From Trachelipus rathkii (Eukaryota; Arthropoda; Malacostraca; Isopoda; Trachelipodidae): a stretch of 30,824 bases of DNA. The stretch lies in contig JABUQX010088121.1 in NCBI GenBank assembly GCA_015478945.1, forward strand, positions 1 to 30,824. The letters run 5' to 3'. The notes beneath the pieces were generated by a model. It made no database searches. It was given only the letters and a program-made list of their open reading frames with translations, and had not been told where the DNA came from. This document shows, piece after piece, positions 1-10,800 of this stretch (position 1 is the first letter of the stretch; each line of letters begins with the position of its first letter). Made by a program: the position numbers and the translations under genes.

Positions 1-960
1 AATAATAATAAGATACAATAATATATCAAAAATCACATAATAATCCAACATAACATCCAGTATATATATAAATAATAATAATAATAATTTAAATTAATAA
101 TATCAGATACCATACATATATGATCAAAATTAATATTTATAATAATTATACCAATAATATAATAAAAAATTAATAATATCGTAAATTAAATGTTATTAAA
201 TCATGATACTATAGAGTGAATATTCATAATAGATTAATTATCTAATATAAAATATTTTATACTCATATATATAAAGACAAATATTTACAAAATAAAAAAA
301 AATCGCAATAAAGTTTATTTTTTTTTTAAATTTAAGATAACATATATAATTAATTATAATAATAATACATAATATAAAATGTTCAGATACTGAAAAGATT
401 TTTAAAACTGAAATTAATCAATCGGACTTATAAGCTTCGAGAGAAAATATAGAAAAATCAGTACTATCCTAATTATTTTTAACATACAATGCGTGTTAAA
501 TAGGATAAACTAGGAAATAAGGCAAATACACAATACGAAAGTTATACTCACAAACTACCTCATTAATACAAATCATATCATTAACAATCTAATAATTTAT
601 ATTCAATTAATTCATCATAATATAATAAATTCATTCTTTTAATAAAACACTTGTTTATAAACATGATAATAAATATGATAATAATAATTAGTTTAATAAA
701 TAAATAACAAAAAGTAAATATAATATGGACAATATAGGCGATTATATTGTATATTATATTATAAATTAATAATAATATATAAAAAATATATAATAATAAT
801 AAATAATTAAATAATAATTATATAATTAATAGATAATAATAATTATAATTAAATAAATAATATAATTAATATATAATATAATTAATATAAAATAATATTA
901 TGAAATGCCAATTTACGGAATAATCGTTATCAGAATATTTTATCATGTTGAATAAGAAAG
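1..960. repeat. AT-rich DNA with scattered AAT/ATAAT repeats
   Basis: This stretch is overwhelmingly A and T with short AAT, TAAT and AT runs that become denser from about 770 onward. The part around 390-560 is slightly more complex but gives no readable frame of any length. I see no gene, RNA or defined transposon here. The short minus-strand open frame near 866-1060 is just the Ile/Leu/Tyr translation of the repeat. Confidence 0.8.
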
Positions 961-1157
961 AAACTGAGTATATAACAATATAACAATAATAATAATAATA
1001 ATAATAAATAATAATATAATAATATAATAATAATAATAATAATAAGATAATAATAATCATATCACAATAATAATAAAATAATAAATAATAATAATAATAA
1101 TAATAATAGAGAGTATAAAATAATAATAATAATAATAATATATATATAAAATAATAA

Positions 1158-1194
<37 letters not shown>

Positions 1195-1312
1195 TAATAA
1201 TAATAAAATAATAATAATAATAATAATTAATAATAATAAAAATAATAATAATAATAACTAATAATATAATAATACAATCAAATCACACACAAAATATATA
1301 ATAATTAATAAA

Positions 1313-1349
<37 letters not shown>

Positions 1350-1414
1350 TAAATAAAATATAATAATAATAATAATAATAAAAATAGTAAGTATTATAAT
1401 ATTAATAACTAATC

Positions 1415-1448
<34 letters not shown>

Positions 1449-1482
1449 TATAATAATAATAATAATACATAATAATAATAAT

Positions 1483-1523
<41 letters not shown>

Positions 1524-1910
1524 TAATAATAAATAATAATAATAATAACACACTACACATCACACACAATAAATGATATATATAATAAACACACATCAAA
1601 AAATATTACATAATCAAAATCACATAAATAAATACATAACAACATACAATCATACAAAGCACATAAACAAATAATAATAATAATAATAATAATCAAATCA
1701 ATAATCAATCAACTAATGATACATAATACTACACCAATCACACTATAATGAAACAACAATCACAAATAATCAATCACGATAAAGCAACACTACAGACACA
1801 CATCAATCACTAAAAATACACACAATAATAATAATGATAAAATTAGCAATCAACAATAATAATAATAATAATATAATAATAATAATAAGTAATAATAAAA
1901 AATAATACAT
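960..1910. repeat. (AAT)n microsatellite block, imperfect
   Basis: AAT/TAA trinucleotide repeats on the + strand, with interruptions such as AATGAT, AAAATA and TATATA, fill most of these roughly 950 bases. Between about 1540 and 1850 the repeat is diluted by CACA-containing sequence. Poly-Leu and poly-Ile frames on the minus strand are translations of the repeat and are not genes. Confidence 0.93.
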
Positions 1911-2011
1911 ACAATACACTAAGCTAACAAACAATAACTAAATCACAACTCACCTTCTTAATGTGAAATCTTAAATAATATTATATCACATATCTCATCA
2001 CTTATATATTA

Positions 2012-2263
<252 letters not shown>

Positions 2264-2291
2264 ACGCACACACCGTTTTGCTTCTGAAAAC

Positions 2292-2605
2292 TTAAACCAG
2301 ATTCCCTTGTTTTTGCAAATCACTTTCAATCCATTGAGAAACATTTCGTAAACACATTTTCTGTTTTATTTTCAAAAAAACAAAAAACAAAAGGGTCCCC
2401 TTTTTAGAATTGAGCATCAACATTAAAATATTGCCAACTAATTCTAAATGCGTCGCTCTATTTAATTTATTTGTTTTCACGTATTAGTTTTTTTGTTGAC
2501 CATCGGAACCATCTGCGAATGAAATTTCAATCATTGTATCTCGAATGATTTCTTCATAATACTCTTCGTTACAATGATTTTCAACAAACACTAAAATATT
2601 TTATT
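2292..2605 (-). pseudogene. unrecognised ORF relic, one in-frame stop
   Basis: On the minus strand one frame reads through about 100 codons with a single stop. The upstream part contains the charged stretch NEEYYEEIIRDTMIEI. After the stop at about 2487-2489 the frame continues with TNKLNRATHLELVGNILM and ends near 2292. The acidic, mixed composition is unlike the repeat-derived frames around it, so it may be the remains of a coding exon or transposon ORF. I do not recognise the family. It sits just right of the (ATT)n block with no visible promoter or splice sites. A chance open frame in AT-rich DNA remains possible. Confidence 0.25.
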
Positions 2606-3050
2606 TTATAATTGGACAAATTTAATGTCGATCTGCGTGCATTTCATGAAGTCAAAAATTTACCACCTTACGGTAATAGGATATACAAGTAAAATATGAG
2701 AAACAGAAAACTGAAGAAAATCGACCTACAGTGCAACATCATTTCAGGCTGGAGCTCATCAGCCTTCTACCGATGCCTAAATGGCAACACTCTTATTAAT
2801 AAAAGAAACCCTAAAAAGTTTCTAGTTAGCTTTATTTACTCCTTATTTTCACATATATTTCTGCTCACAAGGCAAAAAATATGACCTGTTGACTGATAGG
2901 CATTTGACTCTATTTAGAAATAGATTGCTACCTTTAATATATAAAAATCAGTGGCGAAGCGTCCAGTCATCTATTGATGCGGAGATGACTGACCAGATGA
3001 GATAAAAAAAAATCAATCCTTTTTTCAAAATTTCATTGATTATTTTTCAT
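2606..3050. other. unassigned non-repetitive DNA; possible hAT-like end at 2949
   Basis: I see no convincing gene. A small plus-strand open frame (2696-2884) has no recognisable motif. At 2949 the sequence reads CAGTGGCGAAGCGTCC. It begins CAGTGGCG, as many hAT-family terminal inverted repeats do, but I could not find a matching opposite end nearby, so the resemblance stays unproven. Confidence 0.3.
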
Positions 3051-3057
3051 TTTCAAT

Positions 3058-3248
3058 TATATATATAATATATATATAATATAATAACACTTACCGCTCT
3101 AACAACTCTTCACACACAATATATATATACACTATATACAACAACAACATATATATATAGTCATATACACACACATATTATATAATATATATAATCATGA
3201 CAACATCACATATATATATATATATATATAATACTATATATATTATAA
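3058..3248. repeat. (AT)n-rich tract
   Basis: Alternating TA runs interrupted by ACAC- and CAACA-containing bits. The purest segment is about 3208-3232. It is simple-sequence DNA with no coding content. Confidence 0.9.
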
Positions 3249-3249
3249 G

Positions 3250-4055
3250 GTTTTTGAAAAAGCGGATCAATTTAAATGAATTAATAATATACTATGCACA
3301 CTCAGGGTGAGATCGTGGGTAAAATCCTTGTTGGATCATAACCTTGCGAGCACATTAATACTATCCACTATTTAATTTATCATAATCATGTTCTTCACAA
3401 TCTCCTACAAGTCCCAAGAATTGCATCCAAAAAGCTATATAGTCACGCCAGAGAGAGACTCGTATAGGTGTATACTACATACGCCCGAAAGATATTCATT
3501 CACCTATACATATTGCTTGTATACTCGCAAGCAGTGCGAACCTAACAATCCATATGCAGCGCGACAATTATCTTTCTATCTCATCTTTAAAAGCATAATA
3601 GCCCACTTTAAAATTTCGTTCAAACTTCGGACTTCCGAAATATAGTAAATCATATAGTAATATTAAAACAAATGAGAAATATATATAACAAATCCATTAA
3701 ATTATACTAGCTAAATTTAAGTAAAATAACCAGATCCATAATTTTACTGATCACGCAATTACCTCCCCCTTACATTAAGTCAATTCAACTGAAAGATATA
3801 TCCTTATATCCTTACTCCCTCAGAAGAGCATAACTCTTTGGTCTTAAAAAGTGTACGAATTATTACGATGAAAACGATCAACTCTAAACAAATATGTTAG
3901 AAAAAAAAAATTGCAAAAATATTCTTCCGTTCCATTTCTCTCTCATGATAATAGAACATTACATAAGACTCAATACAATCTCGTACTTTGAAAAGTGTAA
4001 CCTAATTTAATTATGTGAATTTTTGAGCACTTGATCTATAATTATATAAACTACT
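3250..4055. other. unassigned AT-rich DNA
   Basis: This is moderately complex sequence with one open frame of 85 codons on the + strand (3388-3645). Its translation has no domain, signal peptide or motif I can recognise, and it starts and stops inside otherwise featureless DNA. I regard it as a chance frame. Nothing else is visible. Confidence 0.5.
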
Positions 4056-4800
4056 ATTATAAATATTATTATTGTATATATTATTATTATTTTTACTTAT
4101 AATTTATTATTATTATTATTACTTATTATTATTATTATATTATCTCATTAATCATAACTATATTTATTACACTGATTCAATTAGTATTAATCACATCAAT
4201 TTATCCAATTTATTATTATATATCCTAATTTAATTATTTATTTTATTATATTACTACATTATTATTATTAATTATTATTATTATTAATAGTACTATTTCA
4301 TAATTATATATACTCTATTCAATGTATAATTAAATAATTCACTTAGAATCTTATTCCAATGTCAGATTAGTGTGAGTAACTTATCATAAATATATAATTA
4401 AATTAAAATTATAATATATAGATATTATTAAATTATAAATTAATAATTATATTAAATTATAGACCATGTCAAATGAATCATATAAAATGGCTAGACCTAA
4501 TCACAACAAGTAATAGCTTTACATACACATTATAATTATAATTATATATAATTATATTATAGTCATTATAATTATTATTATTTATATCTTATTATTATTA
4601 TTCCATTAATATAAATTTAATATTATTAATTATTATTATTATTAATTATTATTTATATATCAATCCTATTATTATTAATATATATTATTATTATTATTAA
4701 AACATATATTATTATATTATTATTTTTATAATAAATAATTATATTCATTTATCTTATTATATTATTATCTATTATTATTATTTATTATGTATCCATAATT
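4056..4800. repeat. ATT/TTA and AT microsatellite tracts
   Basis: Two clusters of TTA/ATT repeats (about 4056-4310 and 4540-4795) are separated by about 200 bases of AT-rich filler. The arrays are impure, with many TATA and TAAT interruptions. No gene is seen. Confidence 0.85.
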
Positions 4801-4859
4801 TAAAAATTTTGGCATCTATACTTTCAATATAATAATACTCTCATTAATATATTTTACGA

Positions 4860-5490
4860 TTATATATATCAAGCCTCAACCAACATTTCTAAAATCATTG
4901 TTGTCTTCACGGAAAATTTAATATGACTTGTGATTTTTTTTGCTTTTTTTTCTCTCTTTCATAGCAAATATGATTATATCTATCTACATCTCCACATATT
5001 ATTCTATTTTAAAAAATCAAACTTAGAGCTCACACATTCAGAGTGTTAAAAACAACTTGACACGATCAACAAACTTTTGCGCCAAGTCTCCTCATATCTC
5101 CTCTACAGAGATCAATACACTCATCATTTATCCTTCATTCTCTACAATACCATACATTCTCCGTCGTCTCTCTCTCTCTCCTCTTTTTTTCTATCTCTCT
5201 TCTCCTGCTCTAATCTATTCGTATCTCTCACGGCTCTCTTCCATCTCTCACTGTGCCCACGCATGCAATATTCACAATCTATACCACTTTGTCAGTAACA
5301 CTCCTAGATCAACTCTATCAAAGATAATAACTTGGCGGGTCTTTTTCTCCTTTCTTATTTCATCGTCTCCTGTACATTCTAACCACCTGTCCTTGATTTG
5401 ATAAGAGTATATCCGAAAAAAATTAATCACTTATCATACCTATTAAAAGCACCATCATTGACTTAGACAAGGTCAGGTATAGTCTATGTC
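4860..5490. other. pyrimidine-rich unassigned region
   Basis: On the + strand, 5090-5400 is strongly biased to C and T, with CTCTCTCTCT at about 5165-5180. This bias creates two overlapping open frames (5057-5401 and 5077-5298) rich in Ser, Leu and Phe. Neither shows a recognisable motif, so I do not call a gene. The region could be a badly decayed transposon or a diffuse microsatellite. Confidence 0.4.
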
Positions 5491-5499
5491 ATTATATGA

Positions 5500-5592
5500 G
5501 GTAATATATATATAATATATATATAATATAATATATTATATATATATAATATACTTTAATATTATAATATATATTATTATATATATATAAGG
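5500..5592. repeat. (AT)n tract
   Basis: Alternating TATA/ATAT with TAAT interruptions. It has no coding content, and the minus-strand Tyr/Ile frame over it is a repeat translation. Confidence 0.9.
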
Positions 5593-6660
5593 GATCGATT
5601 GAGACCCTCAACCTAAGAATCAAGGCATTTCTCAAACATGAACTCCTCACCCACTTAAAATATTCTTTTTCTTGGCCTTTGAACAAGCAAAGGTCACCGG
5701 ATGAATGTCAGAAAGTGATAAACTGCTTAGTTTGTCACTTTCTAATTGCACATGAAGCTCAAAGGTAAACCCATTTATATATCAATCGTAATGTGAGCAT
5801 CATACATTGTAAGGTTATCTAACCCCCCACAATGTCAATCATCTCTCTTAATCTCACAGTCAATTTTGAGGGGATAAAAAAAGAATCACTTATCACACAA
5901 CTCTTACTATATTATCATCAATAATCTAAACTGACATTCTACTCAATTATTCTTCTACATATTCAGGGAATGTGCTGATTGGACATAATCCACTTATTAA
6001 TATTACGTCTCTCTCCGTACAGCATTCTGCATTTAGTCAGATTTATCTCCGTCATCCCTAAACACGCGGTTTGTCGCGCAACATTGTGATTAAAAGCAGA
6101 CACATTTCGCTACGTCCATATTTATGAAAGTGCTTGAGTTCTCCAGCAAAGTTCATGCCCACATCCATGTCCAACAACCGATCCACTCAAAACAAAATCA
6201 AATATAATAATCAATTCTAAGAAGTGAGCTAGTGAAACAAACTTCACTCTTAATTCTTCGCGTGTACTTGCTGTACATAAGCGTATCTAGTATAAGGAAA
6301 ATGCTGTGTAGCGCAGCATTATCTCCACAGTAGCTTCCTGCGCAAGATATTTTAGCTGACAATGTGTGAGGGGGACTGCAATCATCTTCCTACGCCCTTT
6401 GTTAGTAATCGTTCCTAAAAGTAACGAAAAAATGCTTTAAAAATTGTTAAAAAATATTAAAAATTTATGACGAGGAAAGAAAGGGTAAACCCAGCTAGTC
6501 TAACCACTCCTCCCATAAACAATTCCAAAAAAACGAGTTAACACACTAGGAATACAAATCATAAAATTTACACACTATACACGCTTTAAGCTCCTCACCT
6601 CCTACTGTCAAAGGATATCCATTAAGCCACAAACAATATGACTGACACAGATACTATCTC
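5593..6660. other. unassigned DNA with a 34-nt imperfect palindrome
   Basis: This is mixed-composition sequence in which I recognise no gene. Positions 5710-5743 form an imperfect palindrome (AGAAAGTGA arm pairing with TCACTTTCT; about 15 of 17 pairs match). GC content rises locally around 6060-6080 and 6300-6400, but every frame is closed by stops. Confidence 0.4.
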
Positions 6661-6874
6661 CATCTTTAATCAAAGTTTGTTCGGGTGAAAAACAATCTGA
6701 CCGCCGTGTCGCAACACCTTTTTGTCAGAGACACACGAGCAACATCTTTATCATGACCGCTTGCCTTAATACGAGACAATACTTCACTGAGGAATCGGAC
6801 TACGCTGTACCCAATAATTTTCAACACACAATAAAATAAGTGTATAATAGGACTGATAAATATATTATACTCAC

Positions 6875-6950
6875 GAGATGAATATCTGCCCGCTTCTCCT
6901 CCACTTTGGACGCGAGGCAAGCAGCTGAGAGCTGAATCGGAAGTCATAAC
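6875..6950 (-). other. possible orphan exon with splice-like borders
   Basis: On the minus strand a 76-base segment is preceded by an acceptor-like ...CATACTTAG and followed by a donor-like GTGAGT (complement at 6869-6874). Two frames across it are open. One reads MTSDSALSCLPRVQSGG and the other YDFRFSSQLLASRPKW. GC content is higher than in the flanks. The segment also lies at the start of a 93-codon minus-strand open frame running down to 6666. I do not recognise either translation, and no partner exon was identified. Short splice-like borders arise often by chance, so the call is weak. Confidence 0.2.
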
Positions 6951-6989
6951 CTAAGTATGAGTATACTCACTATAACATATGGAAAAATA

Positions 6990-7140
6990 AATATTTTTTG
7001 AGGGATAAATATTCAAGGAGACAAAACACAGGATATTAGTATAAAGTATATATATATAAATATAAAAATATATAAATAATATAAAATAATTTTATTCATT
7101 ATATTTATTTGAAAAAAATAAAGAGTACAGTACATATTAC
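6990..7140. repeat. AT-rich low-complexity tract
   Basis: TATATAAATATA-type repeats centred on 7045-7100. No gene is seen. Confidence 0.75.
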
Positions 7141-7277
7141 AAATTGAGTGGAGTGGGAGGTAATGTTTAATAGTATTTGCTTATTATGGCAAGATAAATC
7201 TTTAAAAATATAAAATTACTTACTTCGCGATCGCCAAATATGTCGGTATTAATATATATATATATATAGCAGCAAAC

Positions 7278-7369
7278 TGTGTGTGGGTGTGTGTGTGGTG
7301 TGTGTGTGTGTGTGTGTGTGTGAGTGTGTGTGTGTGTGTGTGTTGTGTATGTGTTGTTGTGTGTGTGTG
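7278..7369. repeat. (TG)n microsatellite, imperfect
   Basis: About 92 bases of TG dinucleotide with a few GG, GA and TGTT interruptions. The array is bordered by two similar words, GCAGCAAACTG on the left (from 7269) and GCAGCAAAGCTG on the right (from 7369). The His/Thr-rich minus-strand frame across it is a repeat translation. A short (AT)n run at 7252-7267 lies immediately upstream. Confidence 0.95.
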
Positions 7370-7379
7370 CAGCAAAGCT

Positions 7380-8290
7380 GAGAGGAGACTGTAAGACACT
7401 CTTTTTTAAGGTTCATACACTGAACTCCCAAATCGCATGATATCTCGTAAAAACTACGAATGATAATATGTACTAGTAGTAAAACTAATTAACATATTTG
7501 GTTACAATCAGCGTATAGTAAGTAAATTATGTTGATAATTAGGATTTTTTTTTCCTTTAGGGCACTTCATAGAGCCATAATATCACTAAGTATAATGAGT
7601 AAACATTAGAGATTATGGATGGATATAAATATAACTAAATATCCTCAGTACCGTCGTCCCCTACTGTTAACAGTAGCCGAGAGACCTACTACCTTATATG
7701 ACTCTGTTCTATCCCTAATCGATATTAGCGGTTTATAATATTACTACGGAGAGTATTCTATTATTATGTTAAAATAATATAATAAAAAATATTTATGAAT
7801 TAATTAATGCTATAAATTCTAAATTTGAGCTATAAAATCTCTATTCTCAATTTAATAAATATATTTTTTTCCCAAGGTTACTCTTGGTAAATAACGGGAT
7901 TTTGTATATTCCTACACGATATTTTCATTGGTTTAATTTTTACTCCTCAAGAAAAAATGTGGCCTTGTTTTAAACCTTAATAACTATATGTTAATTGGGA
8001 GGGACCAAACATATCTTCTCTATCCATGGTAACATAACATATTTGTTATTATTAAATAAAATACCTTTTTCAATTTTTTTTTACCATTTCACATTTCCTA
8101 TGAATTCAAGAGAAAAGAGATTTTCTAGGTCATTATTTACATCAGAGTCACTTAAAATCACTTTCAGTGGATTAAAATGAGGCTTTAAAGGAGATGTGAT
8201 AGTTTTAACTCGGGTTTTACTAGCTCTACAAGCATAAATTATTTACAACCCTTGATACCTGTTTGACATTTCGTGTCACTGATTATACAA
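7380..8290. other. unassigned AT-rich DNA
   Basis: I find no gene here. A perfect 16-base palindrome, CTACTGTTAACAGTAG, lies at 7661-7676. One 61-codon plus-strand frame (7995-8180) has no recognisable motif. The right part may be the decayed downstream portion of the BEL/Pao-like relic that follows, since that element reads on the minus strand toward lower coordinates, but I could not identify a reverse transcriptase in it. Confidence 0.4.
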
Positions 8291-8299
8291 ATTAGACAA

Positions 8300-9720
8300 C
8301 TTTTCTTTCTTTAGAAATGGTTCATTATTACCAGGATATAATATTACTACCCATCACAAAGCAACTAACGTTCATGCAAGATGACAACTGAAAAAAAGGA
8401 AAAATTGCAAAACGTCAATACTTAGAAGTACCTCAATCAAAGATAGAAAATCCCTTATTATAAATAGGATGAGTCTTCTAAAAATTAGCGAGTTTTTAAT
8501 AAATTACTGAGAGCATAATGTTCTTATTTACCAAGATAGGCATAGTGATCAATGGTACTGTGATTGCCAATTTTTATGCCTAAAGTTATTTGCTTAAAAA
8601 CTTTGTTAGGTCATTAAAGTCTGAACATCATAAACTACATTACTCATCCCTGCTTCCTTCATAATCTGCACGTGGCTCCTTAGCGACATTATCAGAGATA
8701 TATGAACTCTTAAGCTCTCTATCTATTAGGCACCAAGTTTTTTCTTAGTCATTTTGCCCCTTATTAATTACATCTATAGTCACAGTGTGTAGTAAATAAA
8801 CCCTATCAGACCTCTGATCGAGAAACATACTTAAATTGTTGACTAAATTATTATTTCCGTTGGCTTTGTTGCAAAGTGCTCCAACATACTGTTAAAATTG
8901 CAATGAAAATGACTATTTTTTAATTTGTTTTCCCAACCTAAACATTTTGATTCATCATGACCTACACCAGAGCACCTAATTCATAAATTAAATTGTTTAC
9001 AGGTGGTCGTAGAATCCTTTAAAACTTGACCGAATTTACAAGCTTATAGCATATATGCCCTGTACAAAATTACTAGAATTAGTATTTGAGTTAGAGCTAC
9101 TTAACATCAAAAGTAGCAGTTGATTCAGAAAATATTTTATAATTTTGTGAAGTACTACTTTTTTCATAATTTCATATTACTATTAGTGTTAGATAATACT
9201 TTGCTAAATTTATTAAACTTAACTTAACTATTTTTATTCCTTCTTTGACTGGAAGTTTTAGTCAAAGTTTTTATAACTTGTTTGTAGTTATCAAATAAAC
9301 GTGTTGAACTAGGATAAGTATTGTTGACTGTAAATAATTTTCTTAAAGGCTAAGGGTAGTTTACTAAAAACTATGTGGCTTAAAAATGAATTACTGGCAT
9401 AGTTTTAACCGTAAAATCTGCTTAATATATTTTTAAATCATAAACATATGTTCATATATCATGCACCAAAAATGTTATGATAATATCTAAGAGGTGAGAG
9501 AACTGCTATGTAATAACCTTTTATAATTTTCAATAACAATGTGAGAATCATCATGAAATTGTTCTTTTAATAAATTAATTGCAACAGGGTACCCTAATTC
9601 TCTTCTTAGTTTGACAAATTACTCATTAGTTTGCGAACATAACATTTTAAATAAGTATGCAATAAGATAAATTAATATTATTAGAGTAGCTTTTAAAATC
9701 AATTAAATTATAGTTAAATT
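8300..9720 (-). mobile_element. BEL/Pao-type LTR retrotransposon relic: gag and protease
   Basis: Read on the minus strand, the region carries ordered remnants of a BEL/Pao-like gag-protease. The gag part (about 9625 to 9487) reads LGYPVAINLLKEQF followed by HIVIENYKRLL, which resembles the family's GY..A...L...F block. A CCHC-like zinc knuckle follows at about 8979-8945 (RCSGVGHDESKC). The protease core comes next at about 8790-8680: LLHTVTIDVINKG, then CLIDRE, then SSYISDNVAKE. In aspartic proteases of this type D-T/S-G is expected where D-R-E is seen, so the active site is lost. Several stops and frame changes separate the blocks, and integrase, reverse transcriptase and LTRs were not found. 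The order gag, knuckle, protease supports one degraded element. A related Metaviridae gag is the main alternative. Confidence 0.6.
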
Positions 9721-9723
9721 ATT

Positions 9724-9809
9724 AAGATAAATTTGAGTTTCAAATATTTCTGGCTCAGTTTAGCAATTATTTAACTGAGCCAGCAATATTTGAAACTCAA
9801 ATTTATCTT
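9724..9809. repeat. near-perfect hairpin, 37-bp arms, 12-nt loop
   Basis: The left arm 9724-9760 and right arm 9773-9809 are reverse complements at 36 of 37 positions. The single mismatch is T against the expected G near the middle. The loop is 9761-9772. The arms are not simple sequence: they contain GAGTTTCAAATATT and CTGGCTCAG. The hairpin sits directly beside the upstream edge of the gag-like relic. Confidence 0.95.
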
Positions 9810-9949
9810 TGCTTATTTCTTCAAATGTGCCACAATCCAAGGAAGGGTCCTCTCATATGGATTTAGGTGGGGAGGAGGCGCGAATCATTCAGCATTCTTC
9901 AACGATCTGGAGCAACTAATTAAAAACACACACATTCCGGATCGTCCCA

Positions 9950-10010
9950 ACCAGTTGTTTTCTTTCAGACAATTTGCTCCGGGGGGGCTTTAAGAGATTC
10001 GGGGGGGCAC
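9950..10010 (+). repeat. G-tract dispersed repeat, copy 1
   Basis: Two runs of seven G (9981-9987 and 10001-10007) are separated by 13 bases and preceded by CCAGTTGTTTTCTTTCAG. The same word, reverse-complemented and again next to long G/C runs, occurs at 15321-15377. The two places are therefore inverted copies of one repeat family. Ends with G-runs followed by GCAC are common in some hAT-like elements, so this may be a decayed terminus. A 67-codon plus frame (9790-9993) runs into the G-tract but has no recognisable domain. Confidence 0.65.
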
Positions 10011-10330
10011 ATAAGAATAACATAAGTTTACATAAATTGAAGAGGATAATTGGATATTGCTGTCACTTGGTCAGCAATTCTTAGGTAACTTATTAGTTAC
10101 TGTACTTACGTGATAATTAGTAGGAATAGTGCCGAAATATAACGCAAAAATCTTTAGTTGTAAAAAGAAGGGCGTGATAGCGAATGCTATTTGCTGAAAT
10201 TATTTGGAAGATTACGATAAATAGAATAATATTTAAGGGCACCGAAGAAGCATCTATTATGAGAGAATTGTATAATTAAAAATAATTATATATGAAGTAA
10301 TTATGACTTTTTCAAATAAAGAAATAGATC
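10011..10330. other. unassigned DNA right of the G-tract repeat
   Basis: AT-rich, moderately complex sequence with stops in all frames. It could be the interior of the element whose end is the G-tract repeat, but nothing recognisable remains. Confidence 0.35.
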
Positions 10331-10520
10331 TTTGGTAAAAATAAATTATCAATATAAGTATATACTATATATAATATTATAGTATATACAACAAGATACA
10401 TATTATAGTTAAGTGAAATAACTAGAACTTTATATATTATACCATATAAAGAATATAATAATATATATGGTATAGTGTGAGTAGGATATATATACTAAGT
10501 AGTATATAAGTAATATATAT
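10330..10520. repeat. AT-rich tract containing a 32-nt palindrome
   Basis: TATA/ATAT-rich sequence. Positions 10358-10389 form an inverted repeat with perfect 12-base arms (GTATATACTATA and its complement) around 8 central bases. Confidence 0.8.
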
Positions 10521-10699
10521 AACACTTCCTAGCCGATAGCCCCGACGTTATTACTTAGTAAGTTAGGGGTATTAAAGAAGAAGTTTGTAAAGGAATCGGT
10601 ATATGACAGTTTCTTCGGCGCATGACAGAATACGTACTGTTTGATTTATCTAGAAACAATCCTCAGTTGGAATCTCAGACCCTCGATGGCTGATCATAT

Positions 10700-10800
10700 T
10701 ATGCCGATTAAGGTGTTCTGGCCAGCGCTTCGTATGATCGTTGTATAATTAGCTATCGTTCCAGACGTGGAACGATCTTTTCTACCGAGGCGTCGTACGC
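10700..10800 (+). pseudogene. possible hAT transposase C-terminal (dimerisation) scrap
   Basis: In one plus frame the translation reads FWPALRMIVV, a stop, LAIVPDVERSF, then RRRTQE and another stop. hAT transposases end in a dimerisation domain with a pattern like P.L..ALRI.L..PVS.A..ERSFS.LRR.KT, and the spacing here fits it. Only about 30 residues match, with an internal stop. The strand is opposite to the larger hAT relic at 11450-12830, so this would be a separate element. GC content is higher than in surrounding DNA. Chance similarity cannot be excluded. Confidence 0.35.

Noticed and set aside
866..1599. Minus-strand open frames rich in Leu, Ile and Tyr
   Set aside because: They are direct translations of AAT repeats and have no non-repetitive coding content.
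2949..2996. hAT terminal inverted repeat starting CAGTGGCG
   Set aside because: No matching opposite end, target duplication or transposase could be located near it. It is kept only as a remark.
7249..7431. His/Thr-rich minus-strand frame
   Set aside because: It is produced by the (TG)n array. The short non-repeat end has no motif.
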